Shown piece after piece: positions 50,861 to 61,929 of a stretch of 64,000 bases of DNA. The notes beneath the pieces are model-generated. The model was given only the letters and a program-made list of their open reading frames with translations, was not told the DNA's origin and did no database searches. Position numbers and translations under genes: made by a program. Origin of the DNA: Chlamydoabsidia padenii (Eukaryota > Mucoromycota > Mucoromycetes > Mucorales > Cunninghamellaceae); NCBI GenBank assembly GCA_025330725.1, contig JAIWND010000022.1, positions 62,001-126,000 on the forward strand. Reading direction: 5' to 3'. How positions within the stretch are numbered: position 1 is the stretch's first letter; every line of letters starts with the position of its first letter.

Positions 50861-51977
50861 TTAGGAATCTTTAGCTATCACTACTGCATGTATAACGGCG
50901 CCAGTCCTTAACTTGACGGTGTTGGATTCCAAAGGGGGAGTTGAAGTAAGAGTAAAGTCACCAATGATGGAGGTATCATCATCCAGGATCTTGCCAAGAT
51001 GTATGAGTCGCAAAGTGTGGGTATCAGGAGTCAGGTGAGCTTGATCAGTAATACGTAATTTCAGCAAAGGCACCGTTTCATCACTAGAGCTGATCATGAT
51101 AGAGATATCTTTGCCAGTCGATAAGCGTACCGTTATAGACAGATCACCAGGCACCATTCCCTTTAAGGTAGTAATAGTTGGAGTACTCACAGATGTACCC
51201 ATCATTGCTAAAACGTTATTGATTGTTTCATGATGTAGAGATGATGTTTGTGTCGGTAGTGTTGCCGCAGATGAAGGTACTATATATGATTGATTATCTG
51301 TGTTGTGACAAGTGGTAACCGAGTTGTTTTGCTGATGTTGAGGTTGATGATCAACATCAACTTGATCATCAGGTAAGATATTTGTCGGATCCACCAAACA
51401 ATACAATGGGACTTTGTATCGATGGCCATATTCTAGATAGAGAGAGAGAGAGAATACATGTTAGAATACTTTAATCTTTTTTCTTTTTCTTTTACAAGTG
51501 TCTTACCGTCGTAAATACCATCATTCGGATTTCCAGTAGGTAGCTTGAGGTTGGCTCCATCAAGAATCGATTGAGTCAAAATGATATTATCACTGTTGAT
51601 AGCTTCTTGAATCACTTGCCATATTTCTGGTCGACCCTATTCAGAAAAGATAAAAAACGTTAATAACATAATGGATGCATGTACTGACAAGTCAACCATG
51701 AGCATGACAATATAGTACATACTTACTTCATAAAACGGTGTTGTTTCCCAAAAAGCTGTTCGTTTTTTTTTCAATGTTGATCGTGTAATGGGGACTTCTG
51801 ATGTCCATCGAAGGTTGCTTTGTTTGTAAGGCTTGCCTAGAGAGAGAGAGAAAGAGAATACAGCGTGGGAACAAGTAAGTTATTTAAGATAAACAACCTG
51901 TTTTTCGTTTGACGTGTAAACATACCTTTAATGACAGTTTTGCCTTGGTTGAATTCATTTGACAAACAGCATCCCAT
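50861..51977 (-). CDS. UBTD1/2-like ubiquitin-domain protein, probably N-myristoylated
   Basis: Homologue of UBTD1/UBTD2 (DC-UbP), which associate with UBE2D ubiquitin-conjugating enzymes. Exons on the minus strand are 51977-51926, 51836-51727, 51636-51507 and 51432-50861, giving 287 aa. The N terminus is 'MGCCLSNEF', a myristoylation motif (Gly2) with palmitoylatable cysteines. The conserved DC-UbP domain follows: 'LRWTSEVPITRSTLKKKRTA', 'FWETTPFYEGRPEIWQVIQE', 'LTQSILDGANLKLPTGNPND' and 'EYGHRYKVPLYCLVDP'. A C-terminal ubiquitin-like fold (about 190-285) carries 'LRLIHLGKILDDD'. The linker is Gln/Thr/Ser-rich. Confidence 0.92.
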
Positions 51978-52550
51978 TGGTAATGACGAGATTGTATAAG
52001 TGACAAGTTGTGGAGGGGGGAAAAGAGATAGATTATGTAGGTAAAAAGTGAAAGAGAAGAGAAGAAGAATAAAATAAAAAAGAATCAAAATAAAATAGCC
52101 AGATTTGGGTCACACAGAATTCATTCTTCCCCTGACTTTATCGGAAGGCCAGCAATTTTTATTTCACGGCGCGCATCCCGAAATACTGCCAAGGACAATG
52201 TCAAATCCATGGATTAACTTTATTACCTGCCAAGAAGACTATATGATAATGATAATAAAACTATCAAGTAAACTAGGCACTAATCAACTATGAGAGATCA
52301 AAAACTTTGTCAATTTTGCATGCAAGCACCATAATATGCAGTCGCACAGAAACCTTGATCCAATGGGGTGCCTTCCACCTTTTAATCCTTGTTCAAAGAG
52401 CAATGATCTACTTTATGTTAGTTTGATCCTGCCTGATTCCTCCCCCCCTTGCTTCCTCCAACACGTGAGGTGGGTTGAGTCAAACAATGATGATCCTTAG
52501 GCTTCTTCTTCTTCTTGTCGATCTTCTTGTCGCATGAATTGACCCAAGTG

Positions 52551-52578
52551 ATAATAATAATAATAATAATAATAATAA
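52551..52578. repeat. (ATA)n microsatellite
   Basis: Perfect trinucleotide repeat, about nine units. Confidence 0.95.
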
Positions 52579-52619
52579 AGTATACTATTAATATACATAT
52601 ATATATTGATATTCTATTG

Positions 52620-52844
52620 TTAGGAATTGAGTCTTAACCATATGTTGCCCCAGGATAAATGGAAGAAAACCAGATCTGTTGGCTCGAATACCTTAATGTC
52701 ATAAAAGGTTCCATTGTTAGTTGGATCAGATAACTTATCATCAAATAAATTAATGTCAGATGGGATGCCAAGGATACACATTGTGATTGGATTGAACACC
52801 TTATTGCTAATAAAGCCATGCCATGTATAATGCCAAGGATACAT
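52620..52844 (-). pseudogene. possible coding relic
   Basis: The minus-strand frame reads like a protein over its last 60 codons ('IPSDINLFDDKLSDPTNNGT', 'FYDIKVFEPTDLVFFHLSWG'). The segment 'ATGCCAAGGATACA' occurs twice, about 62 bp apart (near 52767 and 52829), suggesting a local duplication. There is no upstream exon I can join and no family, so it may be a relic of a mobile or duplicated gene. Confidence 0.25.
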
Positions 52845-53335
52845 AATTGCTATTGGTTGAAAGGTCCTATTAAAAAGTATTTGTGCGTTGGTGTAAAAAT
52901 CGACTAGAAAGGATGTCTTTTGTTAACTAGTGAAAGTCAAGACAGGATGGTGTTGATTTGTAAAAAGAAAGACAAGTGAGATGGGGGGGGGGAAAAAGGA
53001 TAAAAGGAAGAGAATCGGATTATTGAATACAAGCCAATCAATGACAATGCGTGCCTGGATATTTTTTAAATACCGATAACTCCGACTAAACATGTGCGAA
53101 GCTGTCATTAGAGCGATTCCCTCATACTACCATCCAAAGTCAATAATAAATGTTCAAACAGTTTTTATTTACCATAAAAGTGATTGATATGCATAAAGAA
53201 TAAAACCAGACTAGATCTAAAAGAAGAGTTATAAACTACAATCTATTCCAAAGTATGTATGTCCTTGTTGTCTCGATCCACAGTCTCTTGATTTTGCGCA
53301 GTGGTGGGATTTAGCCAAAGACCGCCCATTATTGA

Positions 53336-53563
53336 TTAGACGCTTTTGAGCGTTTTTACAATTCCATCTTGTTCAAGAAGGTATACCTGTTTCCCATCCA
53401 TGCCGCGGTCCTCCATTAATATAGTCGCCGGGTTCACCAGGTTTGATCGGGTCTGATAATAATAAAGACAAAGATAAGTATTTCCCATGAAATAGTCTGT
53501 TATTCTATTTTTTATCATCATAATGCAAGTGTTGCGGTATGGTGCCTGACTTTTATTACGCAT
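53336..53563 (-). pseudogene. possible coding relic
   Basis: Minus-strand frame ending 'MEDRGMDGKQVYLLEQDGIV' + 'KTLKSV'. It is preceded by an acceptor-like TTATTATTATCAG at about 53457-53469. A second frame across the same DNA also stays open ('IKPGEPGDYINGGPRHGWET'), so which frame is real, if any, is unclear. Confidence 0.22.
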
Positions 53564-54323
53564 TCATGTTTCTTCGTATCTGATCTATAGATAAACAAAC
53601 ATGATAAGTATCTGTCATCCTGCCACTGTGTCAACCTGAGCCTAGTAAGTTGTTTTTGGTCTTTGGTCTTTTTACCTTTTTTTTTTTTTTTCCTTTCAGT
53701 CCATTAGGTTCATTCGTAATGACTTGACTCGAGCCACCTTTATTTGATATTGTGTAAGGACTTGGATTCGTGAGCCGAGTAACTCGAGTGGAAGACATAT
53801 ATTAGTCGAGTTTACATGTATAGAAACAAGATACATTAACACACTTCATGTCGTTTCCTAAGTATAGATTAAAACAGTGAGCTTCTATGAGATGGACATT
53901 TATCATTAATAGATGTTACCTTAGATTTGATTTGGCCCAAGTAGGGGGATCGGCAAGGTGGTATGGATGTTGTAGACCGTTATCTGCCATTTTCGTATTG
54001 TAATTACAGCCAAAAAAGCAAATGGACTTTTTGGCAAAAAAAAAAAAAAAAAAAAAAAAAAAGAAGGGGGGGGGAAGAGAAGCGTCGAAGCTTCCCAAGG
54101 CACAAATATTTTGTTTTGTCTGCAGGATCGGAGTTTACATTTTTACGGTGATGTTGTCTTTTTGACTTTACTTTGCTAAAAAAGTATATGATTACTATGA
54201 TAAGATGACGAAAAAAGGGAAACGCCAAGAAAGGGGATCTTTGGTGATTGAGATCATCCATTGAACCCCCTTTCTTTTCACGCCAGTGTATCTTGTTGCT
54301 CCCCTCTTTTTTTCGGGTAGTTC

Positions 54324-54331
54324 AAATCCCG
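54324..54331 (+). promoter_or_regulatory. recurring element upstream of mitochondrial carrier
   Basis: Sits within CGGGTAGTTCAAATCCCGCTACG, about 145 bp before the start codon. CGGG and CCCG flank it as a short inverted repeat. Confidence 0.45.
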
Positions 54332-54474
54332 CTACGCCTTGCTTAATAAAAATGTCGATTCTTTCTTTTTCTTTCTTTTTCTTTCCCTTTCTCTTCTTTA
54401 ATTGTGTTTTCTACACTTTTTATATCTTCCCACTTTTATCTTTTTTTATACTATATATACATCTCTTATCCAAG

Positions 54475-55731
54475 ATGAGTCGTGACGGCAAGAAACCTAC
54501 CTCATTAGTCACTCACCTGGTGGCCGGTGGTGCAGCTGGTCTTATGGAAGCTTGTACTTGCCATCCTTTGGATACCATTAAAGTCCGTATGCAATTATCC
54601 AAGAATGGATCAAGAAATGCTATGGTAAGTTTTTTTTTTATTATAATGGAACAATGTGATTTGATCATAACACTTGAGCAACTCATATTTTTTTTTGTAG
54701 GGACAACGTATCGGCTTCCTTGGCGTCGGTATGAAGATTGTACAAAATGAATCCTTTTGGGCTCTTTACAAAGGTCTTGGTGCAGTTGTATCTGGTATTG
54801 TACCCAAAATGGCGATTCGATTCAGTTCGTTTGAACTTTACAAGTCGTATTTGGCGGATAAGGATGGGGTGGTCAGTACCAAGGCTGTCTTTTTGGGTAA
54901 GTGCGTTCATGCACGAATGCATTACTAATGTTTATCATCTAATCATACATGTTTATACTTTTGGTAGCTGGATTACTTGCTGGTACTACTGAAGCAGTGA
55001 TGGTGGTTTCTCCTATGGACTTGATCAAGATCCGATTACAAGCTCAACGACACTCTATGGCCGATCCATTGGATATCCCAAAGTACCGTAATGCTCCTCA
55101 TGCAGCCTATACAATTGTCAAGGAAGAAGGTGTCCGTGCTTTATATAAGGGTGTTACTCTAACTGCTCTACGACAAGGTAAGAAGGGAAAAAAAAAAAAA
55201 AAAAAAAAAAAAAAGAGAGAGATATCGGATTGGCAGTGTATAACTCCCCCCCTTTTTTTTTGGTTAGCCACAAACCAAGCGGCTAACTTTACAGCTTACC
55301 AAGAAATGAAAAAGTATGCACGCAAATGGCAAAACTTGGAAGAACTTCCATCTTATCAACATTTGATTCTTGGTGGTGTGTCTGGAGCCATGGGTAAGTC
55401 ATACGATCTCATACTCTTCCAATGACTTCTAACTCTTTTTTTTCAAGGTCCTCTGTCTAATGCTCCTATAGATACTATCAAGACTCGTATTCAGAAATCA
55501 AGTGCTAAAGGATCAGGATGGGAACGATTCCAAACGGTGACAAGGGATATTTTACGTAAAGAAGGACCTCGCGCATTCTATAAAGGTTTGACTCCTCGTT
55601 TACTCCGTGTGGCTCCCGGTCAAGCAGTTACCTTTATGGTGTATGAAAAGGTCCGTGGATGGATTGATGTGTTCACGGAAAAGGTGCAGGATGGGGAATC
55701 TGTAGCGCAAGTCATTATAGCTAGAAAATAA
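54475..55731 (+). CDS. mitochondrial succinate/fumarate carrier (SFC1/ACR1 type)
   Basis: Inner-membrane antiporter that brings succinate into mitochondria in exchange for fumarate, supporting gluconeogenesis on acetate or fatty acids. Exons are 54475-54624, 54701-54896, 54968-55177, 55268-55393 and 55448-55731, giving 321 aa. Three carrier repeats each show the P-x-[DE]-x-x-[KR] signature: 'CHPLDTIKVRMQ', 'VSPMDLIKIRLQAQ' and 'NAPIDTIKTRIQ'. The subfamily is indicated by 'ALYKGLGAVVSGIVPKMAIR', 'YTIVKEEGVRALYKGVTLTA', 'RQATNQAANFTAYQ' and 'RLLRVAPGQAVTF', which closely follow yeast Sfc1. Intron 3 holds a run of about 25 A. A recurring element lies upstream. Confidence 0.94.
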
Positions 55732-56185
55732 TACACACACACCTCCTTATTACTTATATTATCATCTACCCCCTACTTTTTATCAATTATATTATATATA
55801 TCCTCTCTCTCTCTTTCTCTCTCTTGTTATGATTTATATATACAAACATATACTAATGAAATAAAAGTCTACTTTATCTCTCTTTGAATAATCATGCGTC
55901 CATTTGTAAAATAAATATAAAAAAACCGATGACATTTAAAGTATCCTGCAAGGAGGAAACGCACTATCATAGATGGGCAACATGTTTATGGTCGAAACTT
56001 CAAACGATCGGCAAATAAAGTCAACTGATCGCCACGCATTGTCAATTTGTATATTACTCGGTTATCTTTGTAAAGTTACTCAGGGGTAAATGCAAATTGC
56101 GGGCGGCGCCTAAATTTTATCCAGTGGGTGGGTGGCTTTTTTAAGCATTTCATCTCTCTCTTCTTTTTTTTCTTAAGCCCTGCCT

Positions 56186-56221
<36 letters not shown>

Positions 56222-56229
56222 TAAAACCC
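55732..56229. other. intergenic region
   Basis: 3' flank of the carrier with AATAAA signals. The leader of NOP53 ends with a (CT)n run (about 56182-56216). GCGGGCGGCGCCTAAATT near 56099 is a G+C-rich variant of the recurring element, about 130 bp upstream of NOP53. Confidence 0.4.
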
Positions 56230-57843
56230 ATGGTTGATACATTTGTCAAGAAGGCTCAACCTAGTCGAAAAGGAAAGAAGGCTTGGCGCAAGAATGTGGA
56301 TGTGACGGAACTAGAAAGTGGTCTTGAAACACTTCGGTCTGAAGAACGTGTGCGGTAAGACAATAAAGTGAAAAAGTAAAATAGGAACTGGTTAAACTCA
56401 ATGTTACTTTTTATATAGTGGTACCATTGACGATTTACCTCAAGAAGATCACTTTACCTTTGATGTCTCTGGTGATGCTGAAGGTAAATTAGTGGAAACA
56501 GCCGGTTAATGACAGGGACTCAAGAACATGTGTTTGTCTTGTAGTTAAAAAACAGTTGAAGAAGGACCGACCTTTGCGTGTGGATCAAATCTTGGCTGAA
56601 CGATCTGCTGTCCCTCCTCTAGCTGGGCGTCATGTCCATGCAATTACTCAACCTGTCTATGGTCAACCATCAAAACTCCAAGAAAAGAAGGTCAATCAAC
56701 TCGCCAAACGAAAACTAAAGGAAACACCCAAGTCAAAAACCAAGAAAGCTAAAAAGACTTATGATATGTGGACCGAGGATGAAGGTAAAGGATTTATTAG
56801 ATCGAATAGGGCGTTAACTAACAATTTGATTTTTTACATTTATTAGAATCAACAACAGGCAATGATTATTTAACACCCACCAAGTCGATCAAAGTCAAGG
56901 TAGGCTTCACGAATCATATGCATGATTGGCACCTAACTCCCCCGCCCAACTTTTTTTTTTCCCTTCATTTAATGTATGTACAATATAGGCACCTACAACA
57001 ATGGCCAGAATACCTAAAGTCATGTTACACAAACCGGCCATCGAAATACCAGACGCAGGTGCATCTTATAATCCTACTGAAGAGGAACACCAAGCCTTAT
57101 TACAAAAAGCTGCTAATGTGGAAATTGCAAAATTCAAGGCCGAAAAAGCCCTTGACGATCAACTCTCTTACCGCAAAGAATTGGATATTCTTCCTCACGA
57201 ACTCGAACATTTGGATAAAGAAGATCAGCCCAGTGATAACGAAGAGGATAGCGACATTATCAAACCGACCAAAGTGGAACGCAAAACGAAATCACAACGC
57301 AACAAGGAACAACGTGTCAAGGAACAACACAGACTCATGGAACGAAAGCAACAAGAAAAACTACTTCGACAAGAAATCGATCGTGCTGATTTGACCAGTC
57401 AACAATTAAAAGAACGGGAAAAGCTGATTGAACGGTTGGCCAAGGAACGGGTGGGCACAAAGGATCGCAAGGAAAAGGAAGGTTTGAAACGGGTAGGTCA
57501 CTTCCATGTTCAAGATATGAGCATAGAAGTCCAACTGGAAGACGAGCTCAGTGAATCTCTTCGTCAACTCAAGGTAATTCTTTGATAAAAGTATAAAATG
57601 TTTATCTATACTAATGCATCTTGATTTTTTTTTTAGCCCGAAGGTAATATCTTCAAGGATCGATTTGTCAGTATCCAACGAAGAAACATCATCGAACCAA
57701 GATCACCATTCAAGAAACCTAAGCGAAAATATGCTCTCAAGGTTTATGAAAAACGCTCTTACAAGACTTATGACATGACTGAAAAGAAAAAGGAACAATA
57801 TAAACAAATACAACAAAGGAAATCCCTTCCCTCATCTGATTAG
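56230..57843 (+). CDS. NOP53: NOP53 ribosome biogenesis factor (60S subunit)
   Basis: Nucleolar factor (GLTSCR2/PICT1 homologue) that recruits the exosome and Mtr4 to pre-60S particles for 7S-to-5.8S rRNA processing. Exons are 56230-56354, 56419-56483, 56545-56784, 56847-56899, 56989-57573 and 57637-57843, giving 424 aa. N-terminal hallmark: '[20 protein letters not shown]' and '[18 protein letters not shown]'. The middle is highly charged and basic/acidic with coiled-coil character ('[20 protein letters not shown]'). The C-terminal conserved block is '[20 protein letters not shown]', continuing '[11 protein letters not shown]', and the end is Lys-rich. Length and block order match the family. 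Confidence 0.95.
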
Positions 57844-58786
57844 TTATACTGTAGATATAGTTTTTTTTTTAATCCCCCTCCCTCCCTTCATCACTTCATT
57901 CTCATTCATTATCTTCATTTATGTATTATTTTTATATCGTTAATTGTTGTCTATAATAAACTCATGGGCATTATGCCTCTTTGTCAAATATAATTTGTTT
58001 GCTAGAATAGGATGGCAATTTGTTGTTGTGTGCATAATTTGGCTGAAGGTAGATATGCTCGTTTGCATGAATTTGATCGGTATTTGAAATGTGGAGGAAG
58101 TGGGATTTCAAACAGGGTAATACAAACTCAAGCGTCAACCGATACTATGTATTGATTCTTCTAATCGTCTATTATAACCAACAATATGCCAGTTAGGTCG
58201 ATCTCCAGATGGATGTGGATGTATTCCAGCATACTTTACAACTTTTGGTATTTTACTTGATGCTCATCAATAAAGGGGCCACGAGCATTCCTTGGCCTAT
58301 TTCCCGCAAACTTACATAGAACCCCAAGCGCCAAGTCCCTTGTATGGATCTGTAAGGCTTGCGGTCATTTTGATCTGTCGTGTCTAAAAAAGGGATGTAT
58401 CAGGCCTCACCCAGTTATCAAACTGATGCCAATAAACCAGGTGCGTACTTTTCTGATGTATTGTCAGTAAAAAGTCCAGCTTTCAGGCACTCATTTCAAT
58501 GGAACCAAGGTCAAGGTCATATGTACCTGTCATTCCTTTTGCATTAACAGTGTCAAAAGAGGATAAAGAAATTCTAGCTCTGTCTTTTATATTGCTTATC
58601 ATGCTAAAAGGGTGATAGGAAAAGAAAAGGAAAAAGTATAGTATTTAAAGACTTTGTTTTTTTTAGACGTGAATTGCTCGTCATATAGACCACCTCTGAC
58701 CAAAAGGGGGTTCGTCTAATCAAGACATTCATGCAGAACGTGATTTTGAAATGTAGACCCCGAGTTGGGTGGTGTCCTATAAATAA
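57844..58786. other. gene-poor region with possible zinc-finger relic
   Basis: Frames are short. A stretch at about 58261-58470 (+) stays open for roughly 70 codons and contains 'WICKACGHFDLSCLKKGC', a Cys/His pattern that could be a relic of a transposon-encoded or zinc-ribbon protein. There is no start, no flanking domain and no repeat boundary, so I do not call a gene. Confidence 0.2.
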
Positions 58787-58799
58787 TCATCTGATCTCA

Positions 58800-59150
58800 T
58801 CGTTTCTTTTACTTTTCTCTCTCTTCACATTTAAACGCCGTTCTCTCTGAAACAACACAGTGGGGGAGGGAATTGCCAGGCGCACGGGATTTTGGTGTTC
58901 GGCGTTTGAAAATGAAGTTTCCTTCCGTCTAGAAAAAAATAAAATAATGTTCGTCGCAAAGGACAGGTAATAGTCATCGCAAGCCTGAACATACTGACAC
59001 AAGGGTCTTGGTGCTTGGCTTTGGTGGTAACTTATGTTGGAAATGTGCTATAGTGTCTACATTGCCACTTTAATCATTAGCATCCGGTGACAATTGGAGC
59101 GATTAGAGCCCTTTCCAAATCTTAGTAGAGGCAGGCGGGATCTGAAAAGG
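58800..59150. repeat. dispersed repeat, copy 4 (fragment)
   Basis: Shares 'TTTTGGTGTTCGGCGTTTGA', 'CACAAGGGTCTTGGTGCTTG' and 'CTTTAATCATTAGCATCC' with the copies at 8.3, 19.5 and 31.7 kb, in direct orientation. It leads into a related tandem array. Confidence 0.8.
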
Positions 59151-59189
59151 AAATCTGGTTCCTCTTCGTTCTTTTTTTATTCTACATCC

Positions 59190-59745
59190 TTTTTTTTCTA
59201 CAAAAGTCAGGGTAAAGCGATCTTGAGGCTATACTGCTCCATGCAGTGGACGTGATACAATAGCCGTTATGTAAACTTTGCTGGAAATAGGCTGAGGAAT
59301 GCACATGGTCACTTTTGTCATTAGCATCACTTGTTCATTAAGCTAGTAGAGCTCTCTGTAAGATTCAAGGCGAGAGTAAGCGGGTTTTGAAATAAGTTTT
59401 GTCTTGTGTGTCAATTTCATTTTTTTACAAAAGTCAGGTTAAAACAATCTTGAGGCTATACTGCTCCATACAGTGGACTTGGTACAATGGCTATTAAGTA
59501 AAGTTTGTTGGAAATAGACTAAGGAATGCACATGGTTACTTTTGTCATTAGCATCACTTGTTCATTGAGACAATAGAGCTCTCTTAAGATTCAAGGCGAA
59601 AGTAAGCGGGTGTTGAAAATAAGTTTTGCCTTGTGTGTCAATTTTCGTTCTGGTACTTTTTTATCACAAAAGTCTGGCTAAAACGATCTTGAGGCTATAC
59701 TACTCCATACAGAGAACTTGATACAATGGTCATTGTGTAAACTTT
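59190..59745. repeat. tandem array, about 228-bp unit, related to the dispersed repeat
   Basis: Three successive diverged units begin at about 59207, 59430 and 59660 with 'AAAGTCAGG..AAARCRATCTTGAGGCTATACT'. Each continues through 'TTTTGTCATTAGCATCACTTGTTCATT' and 'AGCGGGTKTTGAAAA'. The third unit is truncated. Order and motifs (CATTAGCATC, GCGGGxTTTGAA) parallel the internal units of the dispersed repeat. Confidence 0.8.
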
Positions 59746-59817
59746 GCAATGATAAATGTTAATGGTCTGATTCATCGATGCAGACAGACCCCATCCCATC
59801 GTGTAAAATAAACCAGG

Positions 59818-60135
59818 TTACCGCATACTGTAGTTGTAAAAACATAAAGACAATGGTTTTATTTTTTTATTTATATATTGTATAACAAGGTAATATATAT
59901 TATAACTAATCACTAAAACCAAAGAGATAGTCATCATCCAATCAATTTCATACCAATTCTTGATCCACCACCCATGGTAATTGTTGTTGCGTGGGGTAAC
60001 ATCGTCATAGTAGAGTTTGCTGTATGATCTTGATTTTAATGTCGTATCACTTTGTCTTTGTCGATGGGATCCCCACTCCATCATGTATCCCATAAGCGAA
60101 TAAAGATTGACAAAAGACACAAGATGTTCGCCCAC
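59818..60135 (-). CDS. possible membrane-protein gene piece, unrecognised
   Basis: Minus-strand open segment following an acceptor-like AACAAAG at about 60136-60142. It reads 'GEHLVSFVNLYSLMGYMMEW', then a hydrophilic stretch, then a hydrophobic helix ('MMTISLVLVISYNIYYLVIQ'). Composition is protein-like, but no 5' exon with a start codon is evident and no family is recognised. It could be the last exon of an unresolved gene or a relic. Confidence 0.28.
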   Translation of the reverse strand: MGEHLVSFVNLYSLMGYMMEWGSHRQRQSDTTLKSRSYSKLYYDDVTPRNNNYHGWWIKNWYEIDWMMTISLVLVISYNIYYLVIQYINKKIKPLSLCFYNYSMR

Positions 60136-60227
60136 CTTTGTTTATTATCGACTGCGAGAGACAGTAAAAGGACATACATACATCAATGATATATTACCGT
60201 CTATGCGTACATTTCTACAAACTATGA

Positions 60228-60440
60228 ATGAATCACACCATCCTTTTCGAATCATTCTTTTACTTTACCGGATATGAAGAGAGCCACCACTTTGTGTATA
60301 ATCCTCAAAACACTCTTTTCAGGCAGTTTACCCAGGAAGCAATAGTCATTTGTCAGTTGGAATATCTTGTTATTGTAGTATTGTTAATGTCACCCTTGAT
60401 ATGGTGTTCGTCGAGGAGGAAGAGTGGTTTTTATCGGTAG
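60228..60440 (+). CDS. possible small membrane protein, unrecognised
   Basis: A 70-codon frame starting at ATG: 'MNHTILFESFFYFTGYEESH' followed by one hydrophobic helix ('LEYLVIVVLLMSPLIWC') and a basic end ('SSRRKSGFYR'). The frame stops at a TAG directly after a donor-like GGTAGG, so splicing might extend it, but the next acceptor gives an immediate stop. Weak evidence. Confidence 0.25.
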   Translation: MNHTILFESFFYFTGYEESHHFVYNPQNTLFRQFTQEAIVICQLEYLVIVVLLMSPLIWCSSRRKSGFYR

Positions 60441-61929
60441 GTTTCATGATCCAACCCACGGAAGCAAGTCATTCAGTAAGCTGTTGTCCTATATTGTTTC
60501 TATAGATGAAGAGTAAAAGAAAAAAAGAAAAAGAGGAATTAGTATTTTAAGCATTGTTGCTTAGTTGAGAGATTTATATCCTACCACAGTCTGCCATACA
60601 CATATGCTTGAGTTTCTTGTAATGACCTATAGCATTCGTCCATCCCAAACTAATGTTAGTCTTTTCTTTTCCTTTTCGTTACATGAGCTTCTAACCAGGT
60701 CCATGATTAGAATTACCATCGACGTCGTCTAATCCAGTTCAAAAGGAGAAGGTTAATAATGTGGTTAGCCCAAAACGAGTTGAGAACAAACCAACTTACA
60801 TTCGTTATACCAAGATATCCTTTATTTGTTGCATTTGATCAGGCTGATGGAGTTTGATAATGGCAATATAGTAAATGTATGACAAATGAATAAAAAGAAG
60901 AAGGATAAAAAAAGAGCGAGGGGCAAAAAACAGCCACTTTAAATCGCCTGAAGCGGGAATTCAAATTCCCATCAAGGAACGAGCTTCCTTTCCACTAAAG
61001 ATGATAACCAATCATAAAAACCGGCAAAAAAAGTAAGAAAACTATCAACAGAATACATTATATTTTCAGTATTCTTGTATGATCTACTTTCTCTACACAG
61101 TTAAGCTAACCGGAACTTGGCTCCGTGTGCGGGATTTGAAAATAAGTTGAGCATGAGTTTTCTTTAAGGAACATGATGATGATTACCATACCTCTAAACA
61201 AACCATTATTGATGTTTATATTATTCAATATTGAACCTTTCCATTTCAGGGGCACCCGTCGGCCGAGAACTTTTACTCGGAATCGAGGAAAGGTCATCAT
61301 GCATGCCCAGGTTTCACCTCTACTTCTTATTTGAAACAAGTTGCAGTCGATCTTCCATAAAACATTGCTTGAACTAGTTCATCAATGTGAAAAGAAAAGG
61401 TTGGACTGACATTATCTCTCATCAACTTGATAAAAACGATTTATTTAAGTGAAAAAGAGGGGATTGTCGGTATTTAAATACTTGTTTATGCATATTGAAA
61501 TTCCGCTCCCTTGGTCATTTTTCTTCTACCATCCGTTAAAAGATAACAAGCAATAACAATTGAGAAGAGAGCATGGCCCAAAGTAGTAAAAACTATAAGG
61601 TTACAGTGGGAAAAAAGGTTGAGAACCTTGATCGGGATTTGAAAAAAAACATGGCGAAACATAAAAAAAAAAACTTTTTTCGTTTTGTTTTTGTTTTCTT
61701 TTTTCTTCTTCTTTCCCTCTTTATGATCATTCTGGAACCAATCCACCGGTGGCCCTTGGTTAACGGGTAAGTAATACACGTAAGTACTATGCTCAAAGTA
61801 TATGGAGGGTAGCGATCTTTATATACGAAGGGCCCTTTGTATATGAAGAGCAGCGAATCTTTTATAGCTCTCATATACGGCGGGTACCTGTCCAGTGGCT
61901 GGAATTCCCTAAGAGGCAGTAGTGAAAGT
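60441..61929. other. gene-poor region
   Basis: No gene is recognised. It contains recurring elements at 61130-61137 and 61633-61640 (both CGGGATTTGAAAA on the + strand). Confidence 0.35.

Larger units (their letters stand above)
51978..54474. other. gene-poor region with coding-like relics
   Basis: About 2.5 kb. Two short minus-strand frames look protein-like and are listed separately. It also has an (ATA)n microsatellite (52551-52578), a run of about 26 A (54037-54062), and the element TTCAAATCCCGC (54322-54333) upstream of the carrier gene. No intact gene is recognised. Confidence 0.4.

Noticed and set aside
54317..54340. tRNA T-arm-like string GTAGTTCAAATCCCGCTAC upstream of the carrier gene
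   Set aside because: No tRNA body lies upstream (T-rich DNA instead); it fits the recurring promoter element better.
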